From a virus, in IMG/VR virus record IMGVR_UViG_3300044490_000122, positions 1-33,408 of that record: a stretch of 33,408 nucleotides of DNA; one strand, written 5' to 3'. The translations under genes and the position numbers were made by a program. Every line of letters starts with the position of its first letter. Positions within the stretch are counted from its first letter, which is position 1. Below the pieces are notes generated by a model. It was not told where the DNA came from. It ran no database searches and saw only the letters and a list, made by a program, of their open reading frames with translations. Shown in pieces: positions 22,142-30,208 of this stretch.

Positions 22142-23008
22142 ATGTGCTTTGGAGGAGCTGATTACTCTAGTTCCATCGACGCCGTGATGAGCGGTCAGAT
22201 GGCGGCCATCAATGCTCTCCAGCAGATGTTCGGAGAAGGCAAGAAACTTATAGGGCCTTTTGTCGAAACTGGGCAGGAGGCAATGAAGCGGTTGTCGGAT
22301 ATTTTTCTGGGGGAAGGGAAAGACCTCACTGACATCCCAGCCTTCCAGACTTTAATGGGAACACTGGAAAAGTATGGGCTGAGGGGACTGGATAGAAGTG
22401 CGGCAGCAAAGGGGTCGTTATTGTCTGGCCCGAATCTTAAAGGTATTGGGAACTGGCTAGAGGATTTAGCTTTAACGAAGTCTGTTCAACCGTATCTGGC
22501 AGGTGTTGGGGGGTTGTATAGTGGTGGTCTCCAAGGTGGGATGAGCCTTGCTAACCTTGCCGGTAGCATGGGCAACAGTATGGCGGGTGTTTATACTACG
22601 ACTGGGAATCAACTGGCGAGTTTATATGGAGCGCAGGCGCGGAGTCAGGGTGGCGGACTCAGCGACATAATGGGCGCTATTGGATTTGCTCTGCCTCAGA
22701 TATTTGGATTATCTGGTCAACTCGGCGCTTCTGCTTTAGGAAGTTTATTTAGCGGAGGTAGTGGCAGCTCCAGCCTATACAGCCCGAGTCTCGTAGGTGT
22801 GTCTAACGCCTACAATCCCAGTAATTACTTCCAGGGGATGCGAAAAGGCGGCCCAGTCCGCCGTCGCCGTCCCTATGTTGTTGGTGAGGCTGGGCCGGAG
22901 ATTTTTGTACCTGAAGAGGATGGGATGATTATACCGAACGATCAACTGGGTTCCTTTACCAGCGGTAGAACTGGCAGATTCAATTCTTTCAGAAAAGCAA
23001 TGATCTAG
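22142..23008 (+). CDS. Internal ejection (DNA transfer) protein, gp7/gp20-like (288 aa)
   Basis: Predicted to travel with the genome into the cell and help form the DNA channel. The pattern FVETGQEAMKRLSDIFLG, then FQTLMGTLEKYGLRGLDRSAAAKGSLLSGPNLKGIGNWLEDLA (about 55-115), is typical of this family. A Gly/Ala/Ser-rich amphipathic middle follows (120-225) with several possible membrane-active stretches. Residues 236-270 (RKGGPVRRRRPYVVGEAGPEIFVPEEDGMIIPN) hold the same tape-measure-like motif as the portal C-terminus. GGAGGG lies upstream of the ATG. It precedes the 379-aa and 2005-aa genes, which complete the ejection set. Confidence 0.78.
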   Translation: MCFGGADYSSSIDAVMSGQMAAINALQQMFGEGKKLIGPFVETGQEAMKRLSDIFLGEGKDLTDIPAFQTLMGTLEKYGLRGLDRSAAAKGSLLSGPNLKGIGNWLEDLALTKSVQPYLAGVGGLYSGGLQGGMSLANLAGSMGNSMAGVYTTTGNQLASLYGAQARSQGGGLSDIMGAIGFALPQIFGLSGQLGASALGSLFSGGSGSSSLYSPSLVGVSNAYNPSNYFQGMRKGGPVRRRRPYVVGEAGPEIFVPEEDGMIIPNDQLGSFTSGRTGRFNSFRKAMI

Positions 23009-23021
23009 TGAGGTGAGAGAG

Positions 23022-24161
23022 ATGCCTTACGGGTTTAATCCAGATTATTACGACAACGCACCTGGGCCGTTTACGAGCTTTGCGTCTGGGGTTCGGGCTG
23101 GGACGGGGCTGCAGGAGTCTATCTTGAGGCAGCAGGTTCAGCGGGAAGCTTTGCAAAGGAGCCAAGAAGAGAAAGAGGCTTTGAAGCGGTATAGTCTGTC
23201 TCAGAATATCCAGGACCTGTACCCGGTGATGAAGCCGGAAGCTGCGGCTTTGATGCCATTTAGGCTTGATGAAGCTCAACTGGCCAACGCCGACAAGATG
23301 GTTGACTACTATAACAAAGCAAAGTGGAATCTGGATTTGAACACATATCCAGCGTTCAGAGAAGATATATTTTCTAGATTCCCGCGGGCGAACAAAAGTT
23401 TGTTTCCTCCCCCAGAAGCCTTTGACGGAGATCCAGAGAAGTTCGATCGCTGGAGGGGGCTCGCCGAACAGATGGCTTCTTACTTCAAGCGGATTTCGAG
23501 TCCGCAGGAAAGTAAGCTTATTCCTCTGCATGAAGGTGTAGATCTTTATGATCCAGTAGAAAAGAAAGTAGTAGCTTCTGGTCCGCCAAAAGAACCCAAA
23601 GGTGCAGACTGGTTCCGTCTGTCTGACGGTTCGTGGGCTTGGATAGTTCCTCCTGGAAGAGGTCAAGCAGGTACGCCTCCTCCACCGCCTGGAGCTACCC
23701 CTAAAGGCGCGGTTGGACCAGCCAAGAGTATCTGGGGTAGGATGGCTGATGCTGCTCAGGTTGGAGACTGGGACCAGTTTGATTTCTTCAATAATCTCTG
23801 GAAACAGCAACACCCAGGCCAGCGTCCGACGTTGTTTAAAGATGATAAAACTGGAAGGTACGAGTGGCTTACTCCTAGACCTGGGGAACAGACTAGGGAA
23901 GGTTTGCACCCAGTTAGTGAAGATATGTTCAAGTCTCTTTTAGGCAGCCAGATGGCTTCCTTGATTCCTCCGGTGCCGGAGATTGCAGGTAGCAAACCGC
24001 CAGCTCCTTCTGGTAAAGGTGAAACCACATCCAAATTCAGTCCGTCTGGAATCCCCGTAGGCAAGATGAAACGCTTGTCAGACGGAACCACAGTTGGTAA
24101 CTTCGGTGACGGCCTGTGGGTCGTAGACCAGGCAGGCAAGAAGGTCCGTCGATATGAGTGA
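23022..24161 (+). CDS. Putative internal virion/ejection protein (379 aa)
   Basis: The start at 23022 has GAGGTGAGAG upstream; an in-frame GTG at 23013 is less likely. Residues 25-70 form a Gln/Glu-rich helix (LQESILRQQVQREALQRSQEEKEALKRY) likely to be a coiled coil. The middle (70-165) is helical with charged segments. A PPPPPG linker sits near 225, and the end has two short beta units (WFRLSDGSWAWIVPPG, MKRLSDGTTVGNFGDGLWVVDQAGKKVRRY). There is no enzyme motif. Its position between the ejection protein and the transglycosylase and its overlap with the next gene by eight bases suggest it is part of the injected complex. Not recognised by name. Confidence 0.6.
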   Translation: MPYGFNPDYYDNAPGPFTSFASGVRAGTGLQESILRQQVQREALQRSQEEKEALKRYSLSQNIQDLYPVMKPEAAALMPFRLDEAQLANADKMVDYYNKAKWNLDLNTYPAFREDIFSRFPRANKSLFPPPEAFDGDPEKFDRWRGLAEQMASYFKRISSPQESKLIPLHEGVDLYDPVEKKVVASGPPKEPKGADWFRLSDGSWAWIVPPGRGQAGTPPPPPGATPKGAVGPAKSIWGRMADAAQVGDWDQFDFFNNLWKQQHPGQRPTLFKDDKTGRYEWLTPRPGEQTREGLHPVSEDMFKSLLGSQMASLIPPVPEIAGSKPPAPSGKGETTSKFSPSGIPVGKMKRLSDGTTVGNFGDGLWVVDQAGKKVRRYE

Positions 24162-27100
24162 TCTCATTGACATCCCTGGTTTCGATTTGACTGGACATCT
24201 TCGGTCTTTAGTGGACAAATATGCTGACGAGATGGGAGTGCCTCGTCATGAGGTGCAGCAGATTGCGAACCAGGAAAACATCAAAGACCCGTATCGGGTA
24301 TCTCCGGCTGGAGCTGTCGGCCCTATGCAGTTGATGCCAGGGACGGCGAAGATGCTTGGGGTTGATCCCTGGGATGTTGAGGAGAACATTAAGGGGGGCG
24401 TAAAGTACTACAAAGATATGAGGGACAAGTTCAACGACCCTGTGAAGGCTGCTACTGCGTATCACTCTGGCCCTGGGGCAGTTGAATCCGGTAAACTCGG
24501 TCCGAGGGGGCGGCAATATAGAAGCAACTTTGCGGCAGCTTTGTCTAGGATGGGAGGGGATGGAGAGGGCTTAATGGATATTCCTGGGTTTAGCCAGGAT
24601 GGATTGATAGATATTCCTGGGTTTGGCCAAGAGAAGCAAACTCCACTGATTCCGACTTTGGAGCAGGCTCAAAGGACCAAAGAAAGGGTTCTTGGTCCTA
24701 GCACATTGCTGTCTCCTGGTCCGACAGAAGAGGAGCTTAGTAAAGCTGCTGAGAAAGTGAGAATGCCTGTTGGGGAGCTGATTTCTCGGGGCATTAGATC
24801 ATTTAGTAACGCTCTGTTGGACCCTTCAAAGGGAACCTTTAAGCTAGCCGGTGTCCCGACTATTGAGCAGATTCAGAAGTCTGGCAAGATAAAACAAGTC
24901 GATCAAGCTGAGCTTGGACCTCCAGTGGAGTATGGAGAGTTTGGCAAGCTGGTACAGCAAGCGATGGAGCCGTGGTTTAAGACTGATGTGAGAGAACCTG
25001 AAAGGCAGTATGCTGGTGAAAGCACGATGATGATTCCGGCTGAAGTAGCTGGGACTGTTGGGTCTTATGTGTTGCCAGGGAAATATGTTCAGATTGCTAG
25101 TTCTGGGACAGGGTTACTTTCTCGTCTTTATAGAAACTTGTTGACTTTTGCTGCGGCCGATATACCGAGAGGCTATCAACAGGCTGGAATGGAAGGAGTA
25201 AAACAGGCTCTTTGGCATTCGCCCTTGACGGCTCTTTTGTTTACTATTGGAGGTTTGCCTAGAGGTAGGTTGACCAGTACTCTCGGTGTCGGAACTGCCG
25301 GAACTGTATCTGCAGCCGCTGCTGGTGAACGTGATCCCGCGAAGCTGGCTGAGTCTTTTGCTACGATGGCGGTTCTGCACAATTTAATAGGTCACTTTCC
25401 GAAAGACTCTAAAGCAGCTACAGAAAAGGCTAAAGCTGAGTTGGATAATTGGGTCAAGGACAATCAGGTTAGCCCAGAGGAACTGTCAGCTGTTAGAGAG
25501 AGGCTGGCTAAAATAAGGGCCGATATGCCTGATGTTCTTGGCGAGCGTCCATTTGAAGAGACGGCTAAGGTGACGGAGGAGGGAGGTGTCATTCCGATGG
25601 GGGCTGGATTTATTCCTATTCCTAAAGGGGTGAGTAAGGAGGATTATTTCAGAGGTATAAAGTTCAATGTTGCCCAGAGAGAAAGAGTTTCGCCAGACAG
25701 CCTCGAATACGTCGGAGACATGGAAGGGTTTGGAAAAACTCCTGGGTTGCATTTGTTTAATGTTACAGACCCGAATCACCCGAAGTTTAATTCCACTGTG
25801 AGTTGGAAGCCAGAGGCGGTTGGTTCGGTAACTCTGCAGCCAGCTGCCCCAGAAGGGGAGGATACAACTTTCGGGATGGGGTTGTTTCCTATCTGGAAAT
25901 CTAAGATGCAGGAGTCGTTGGAGAGGAAACTTCCTGAGAGAGGGATTGCTAAGACTGTATCTGATCTAGTGAAAACTTGGGCTGGCAGGGGAGAATTCAA
26001 ACAAGAGGAAATGAAGTGGAGTGGAGTGATTCCGTGGCTGGAGGAGAAAAGTGGAAGGGTGACGAAGCAGGAAGTGATGGATTTCCTGAGGGAGAATCAG
26101 ATTGAGGTGAGGGAGATTGAGAAGGGCAAGCCCAAACCGATAACGGAGTTACCAGCTGGATATAAAGTAATCGAAACACCAGAAGGTTACTGGGATGTCT
26201 ACAATCCTGGTGGCAGAGTGTTAACTAGAGGAGACTCACGGAATCAAGCTGTGAATCAAGCTCTTGGGCATCCGGACTTGGCTGGTCTTGAAACTGCGGG
26301 CACTAAATTCAGCCAATACCAACTTCCTGGTGGGGAGAATTATAGAGAGTTGTTGTTGACGTTGCCAGCTAAGGAACTTAGGAGAAAATCCAATGTTGTA
26401 GGCGAGTATCGAAGCAGCCACTGGGACGAACCCAACGTCCTCGCCCACGTCCGCTTTAACGAAAGAACTGGTCCAAATGGCGAGAGGATTCTGTTTATTG
26501 AGGAGATACAGAGTGACTGGCATCAGAAGGGGAGGAGGGAGGGGTATAGGCAGGAGCCGCTAACTGAGTTGCCTGAAGGCTACAAAGTGTATAAGAGAGG
26601 GGGTGGGATCAAGTATTGGGCTGTAAGAGACAAGGAAGGAAACATTATAAGTGAAACCCCAGATTTTCCACCTTCTGCTACGAAAGGATTTCCAGATGAG
26701 TATGCTATTAAAGAAGCTTTGAAGGTCATCAATGAGGAAAGGCTTTCAGGCATCCCTCCCGCCCCCTTCTCCAGCACCTGGCACGAACTCGCCATGAAGC
26801 GGATGCTTCGTTATGCTGCGGAGAACGGGTACGATAAGGTGGGGTGGACGACTGGGAAACAGCAGTTTGAGCGATGGGGATCTGAGCGCATAGATTGGAG
26901 AAGAAACAGCGATGATTCCTGGACAGTAGCTGCTAAAGAGCAGGAAGGAGGATTTGCTGGTGGGCTGGACATTGAAGCTGAGGCCAGGAATCGAGGAATA
27001 TTGCTGGAAGAGTCGGGACGGAAAGTTACCTCAAAAGATGAGTTAAGGGATATAGCGAAAGAAGTTCTGTCCAGAGAACGTAGACGAGAAGACGTTGATA

Positions 27101-30100
27101 AGCTGGTAGATAGAATATGGGACAGGATGCAAACTGAGGCTGAAGGCACATCTTTGCCGAGGAAGGAGGGTCTGGAGGAGTTCTACGATTCAAAGTCTAG
27201 CAAGGGCGGTTTGGTTACGTCTATGAACAAATACGGAAAGCAGTGGGGAGCGAGGGTTGGGGAGGATGTGATTACGACTATACCAAAAGGAGGAAAAGAG
27301 GGCGAGTATTACATAGAACGTGATGGAGATGTCTATCACGTAATAAGGCCGGATGGAACCTGGGACAGGGAATTTACGTCCTTCTATGACGCGTCTGATT
27401 ATATGAGGAAAATAAGTCCTGGTGTAATACAAAAGATTCACTCCATCGACATCACTCCCTCAATGAAACAGTCTGTCTCTGAGGGACAGTATATGTTTAT
27501 GGGACTGCTTCCCGGTATGGAGAACCTATTCCAGCCCAAACGCCCCCAAAGCGAAGCTGAGCAGAAAATCTGGTCTAGAATATCAATCGGCCAGCACGAG
27601 AAGGAGCCGTGGGTGTCTGGTAGTGATGTGTACACAGCCTTGTTAGATAGGTTCCACCCACTCAAGAAGCTAATGGAGTCATATGAATATAGGCCAGAAT
27701 CCATAACAGACGATCCATATCGTCAGACTCGCTTGTTTGAGGGGTGGCATGGGAAGGCAGAGGCGTTCTTACAGCACCATCCATTTGATCGTACAACGTA
27801 TCAGTTCCTTAAAGACGTTAAGCCGCTGCGTCAGATACTGGAGCCGATCTTTGAGTCTGACAGACTCGATAGTTTTCGAAATTACCTAGTAGCCAAACGT
27901 GTCATCGAGCGGGAATCCAAGGGATTCAAGACTGGTGTAGATCTGGATGCTGCCAGAGAAACTGTGGATCAGCTTAAGCCAGAGTTTGAATCTGCTGCTG
28001 TGGACTTCGAGAGGTACATGGATTCTGTTCTCCGGTACACTCGTGATAGTGGACTGATAAGTTCCGAGCGGTATGATATGATCAAGAAGGGCAGCACCGA
28101 TTACGCTCCGTTGCTTAGATTGATGGAGCCAGAGTCTCTTCCGGGCGGAGGTCGTGGGTTTGAGGCCAGTGAAGTAATCAAGAAGTTCAAAGGTTCCGAG
28201 CGTTCTATAATCGACCCTATTGAGGCGGCTTTACGTTTAACCTACACTATGATAAATGCTGCTGAGCGTAATAATGTAGGGTTGAGTTTAATAAGGTGGG
28301 CTAGACAAAGTGGTGCCCTTGGTGATAAGATTAGAGAAGTCAATAAAGGATCTGTGCCTATTGATGTGTCTCTGAACGAAGTAACTCACAATCCGCGGGT
28401 CAGGGAGATTCTGAGGGAAAACGGCTTGTCTCCAGAGGACGCAGTAATATTCAGACCGAGGTCATTTCGTCCAGCCAGCGATGTTATCTCTGTGTGGGAA
28501 GATGGAACGCGGAAGTTCTTCAAGGTTCCTAAAGATATAGCTGATGTCATAAAAGGTATGGACAATGAGTCAATCAATATCTGGGTCAGAATGTTTTCGG
28601 CTCCCGCCCAGGCCCTGCGACTCGGAGCGACTACCCTGTCCCCAGAGTTCGGGATCAGAAACTTTTTTAAAGATCAATTTCCAGCGTTCTTCCACAGCAA
28701 ATATGGTTACAAGCCTTTGATTGATTTCATGAGGGGCGTAGTTGAGTTGGCTAGAGGAGGTGAAAGGTACTGGCAGTATATGATAAGCGGAGCCCCGAGT
28801 TCTGAGTTGGTGTCAATGGACAGAAGGATGCTTCAATCAAAGCTGCAGGATGTCATGTCTGGTAAGCTGTCTATGCCGGGGTTTTTAGTCAGGCACCCTA
28901 TTGAGGCTGCTAAGATACTGTCTGAGTATTCAGAGAGAGGAACCAGGCTCGGTGAATTCCAGAAAGGTGTAGTCCAGGAGGGGGCGACTCCAGAGGGTAT
29001 CCAAGAAGCTGGTTTCCAGAGTCGCGAAATCACAGTTGACTTTGGCAGAAAGGGCTCTGCTGGGAAAGCTATTAATATGCTGACCGCTTTCTGGAACGCT
29101 AACCTCCAGGGGCTTAACAAGTTCGTTAGGGCACATAAAGATAATCCAGCCAATGTAATGGCCAAAGCTGCTGCAGCTGTTACTATACCATCGATTTTAC
29201 TGGAGCTGGCTTTTGGGGATGACGATAGATACAGGAATCTTCCGGGGTGGAGAAAGGATTTATTCTACAATATCCCTACTGACTATGGAGTGATTTCCCT
29301 CCCGAAACCGTGGACTTATGGTTTAGTGTATGGAGCTTTGCCGCAGCGTATAGTTAGAATGATAAAACAGAACGATCCCCACGCCTTCGATCATGTGATG
29401 GAGGCTGTTGGAAGAGAGGTTCCTGACTTTCCGCTGCCAACAGCTATCAATCCATTTATCGAAGTGTGGGCTAATCGTAAGTTGTATTCTGACAGGCCGA
29501 TTATGCCTGCGTGGAAAAAGGATCTGCCTCCGAAGTTTCAGTTCAGCCCTAACACATCTGAGGCGGCGAAGGCTGTTGGGGATATAGTGAGCAAAATGCC
29601 TCTGGTCGGAGACACATCAGCTGCATCACCTGCCGCTATCGAGCACTTCGTTAAGTCTTGGACTGGTGGCGCTGGCAAGATGATTTTAGACGGGCTTGAC
29701 TATTCTATGGAAACAGCTGGTGTGTCTGGACGGTCTGTGAGGCCAACGAGACAGTTGGGGGATATTCCTGTTGTGAGAGCTTTGATGGCTCGGTATCCCA
29801 CCCCTGACGCAGAGCCAATACAGTTGCTGAGGGAAAACGCAAAGAACTTCGGGGCGAAGTTGAAGGGTCTGAATGAGATGTCTCAGAGGTTGGCTGTCCA
29901 GGGGAAGAGTGATGAGTTGAGGCAGTTGATAAAGGAGCTTGGTCCAGAAGCCTCAATGAATATAAAAGGAGTCGTCCAGGCTATAGACAACGCAAGCAGG
30001 TTTGTGAACCTTGTAGATGCTCATCCTGGAATGACGGCAGATCGTAAGCGTGAGGTTATTGACAAGATTTACCTGAACATGATCGACACGGCGTCTAGGG

Positions 30101-30171
30101 TGAATCAAGCTATAGACACAATGAAGAAGTACCAATCTACACGCGGGAACGTCAATCAGTTCCCACGTTAA
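24154..30171 (+). CDS. Giant transglycosylase / large polyvalent protein (2005 aa)
   Basis: A virion-borne lytic transglycosylase fused to polyvalent domains, expected to be injected to open peptidoglycan. Residues 12-132 are an SLT domain: catalytic Glu E41 (IANQENIKDPYRVSPAGAVGPMQLMPGTA), then AYHSGPGAV (102-110) where the usual form is AYNAGPG. The short motif DIPGF occurs at 6-10, 142-146 and 152-156, framing the domain. Residues 300-420 are Gly/Ala-rich with possible membrane segments. Residues about 717-910 match a polyvalent domain (NYRELLLTLP, VRFNERTGPNGERILFIEEIQSDWH, ENGYDKVGW). Residues about 1480-1700 match an LPD38-like region (GIRNFFKDQFP, REITVDFGRKGSAG). A hydrophobic segment lies near 1666-1688. 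The stop TAA lies in palindrome P7. Confidence 0.85.
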   Translation: MSDLIDIPGFDLTGHLRSLVDKYADEMGVPRHEVQQIANQENIKDPYRVSPAGAVGPMQLMPGTAKMLGVDPWDVEENIKGGVKYYKDMRDKFNDPVKAATAYHSGPGAVESGKLGPRGRQYRSNFAAALSRMGGDGEGLMDIPGFSQDGLIDIPGFGQEKQTPLIPTLEQAQRTKERVLGPSTLLSPGPTEEELSKAAEKVRMPVGELISRGIRSFSNALLDPSKGTFKLAGVPTIEQIQKSGKIKQVDQAELGPPVEYGEFGKLVQQAMEPWFKTDVREPERQYAGESTMMIPAEVAGTVGSYVLPGKYVQIASSGTGLLSRLYRNLLTFAAADIPRGYQQAGMEGVKQALWHSPLTALLFTIGGLPRGRLTSTLGVGTAGTVSAAAAGERDPAKLAESFATMAVLHNLIGHFPKDSKAATEKAKAELDNWVKDNQVSPEELSAVRERLAKIRADMPDVLGERPFEETAKVTEEGGVIPMGAGFIPIPKGVSKEDYFRGIKFNVAQRERVSPDSLEYVGDMEGFGKTPGLHLFNVTDPNHPKFNSTVSWKPEAVGSVTLQPAAPEGEDTTFGMGLFPIWKSKMQESLERKLPERGIAKTVSDLVKTWAGRGEFKQEEMKWSGVIPWLEEKSGRVTKQEVMDFLRENQIEVREIEKGKPKPITELPAGYKVIETPEGYWDVYNPGGRVLTRGDSRNQAVNQALGHPDLAGLETAGTKFSQYQLPGGENYRELLLTLPAKELRRKSNVVGEYRSSHWDEPNVLAHVRFNERTGPNGERILFIEEIQSDWHQKGRREGYRQEPLTELPEGYKVYKRGGGIKYWAVRDKEGNIISETPDFPPSATKGFPDEYAIKEALKVINEERLSGIPPAPFSSTWHELAMKRMLRYAAENGYDKVGWTTGKQQFERWGSERIDWRRNSDDSWTVAAKEQEGGFAGGLDIEAEARNRGILLEESGRKVTSKDELRDIAKEVLSRERRREDVDKLVDRIWDRMQTEAEGTSLPRKEGLEEFYDSKSSKGGLVTSMNKYGKQWGARVGEDVITTIPKGGKEGEYYIERDGDVYHVIRPDGTWDREFTSFYDASDYMRKISPGVIQKIHSIDITPSMKQSVSEGQYMFMGLLPGMENLFQPKRPQSEAEQKIWSRISIGQHEKEPWVSGSDVYTALLDRFHPLKKLMESYEYRPESITDDPYRQTRLFEGWHGKAEAFLQHHPFDRTTYQFLKDVKPLRQILEPIFESDRLDSFRNYLVAKRVIERESKGFKTGVDLDAARETVDQLKPEFESAAVDFERYMDSVLRYTRDSGLISSERYDMIKKGSTDYAPLLRLMEPESLPGGGRGFEASEVIKKFKGSERSIIDPIEAALRLTYTMINAAERNNVGLSLIRWARQSGALGDKIREVNKGSVPIDVSLNEVTHNPRVREILRENGLSPEDAVIFRPRSFRPASDVISVWEDGTRKFFKVPKDIADVIKGMDNESINIWVRMFSAPAQALRLGATTLSPEFGIRNFFKDQFPAFFHSKYGYKPLIDFMRGVVELARGGERYWQYMISGAPSSELVSMDRRMLQSKLQDVMSGKLSMPGFLVRHPIEAAKILSEYSERGTRLGEFQKGVVQEGATPEGIQEAGFQSREITVDFGRKGSAGKAINMLTAFWNANLQGLNKFVRAHKDNPANVMAKAAAAVTIPSILLELAFGDDDRYRNLPGWRKDLFYNIPTDYGVISLPKPWTYGLVYGALPQRIVRMIKQNDPHAFDHVMEAVGREVPDFPLPTAINPFIEVWANRKLYSDRPIMPAWKKDLPPKFQFSPNTSEAAKAVGDIVSKMPLVGDTSAASPAAIEHFVKSWTGGAGKMILDGLDYSMETAGVSGRSVRPTRQLGDIPVVRALMARYPTPDAEPIQLLRENAKNFGAKLKGLNEMSQRLAVQGKSDELRQLIKELGPEASMNIKGVVQAIDNASRFVNLVDAHPGMTADRKREVIDKIYLNMIDTASRVNQAIDTMKKYQSTRGNVNQFPR

Positions 30172-30188
30172 AATTTAACATGGGAACT
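30158..30188. repeat. Dispersed palindrome P7, overlapping a stop codon
   Basis: The core is at 30167-30179, with arms AGTTCCCAC and ATGGGAACT. This copy has an A-T pair where most others have G-C, and the outer GTTCCC/GGGAAC arms pair fully; the position next to the core is C-A (wobble on the other strand). The stop codon of the 2005-aa gene (30169-30171) is inside the core. The next gene begins 20 bp later. Confidence 0.92.
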
Positions 30189-30208
30189 GAAACCAAACGG
30201 AGATCCAA

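Noticed and set aside
22989-23909. 306-aa minus-strand frame opposite the 379-aa gene
   Set aside because: It is fully antisense to a well-supported gene with good ribosome site and operon overlaps; the composition (Arg/Ser/Phe-rich) is typical of a shadow frame.
3501-30188. Rho-independent terminators at the palindromes
   Set aside because: Stems are strong, but neither strand has a T-run after the stem and the apical part is AT-rich. Termination by another mechanism is not excluded.
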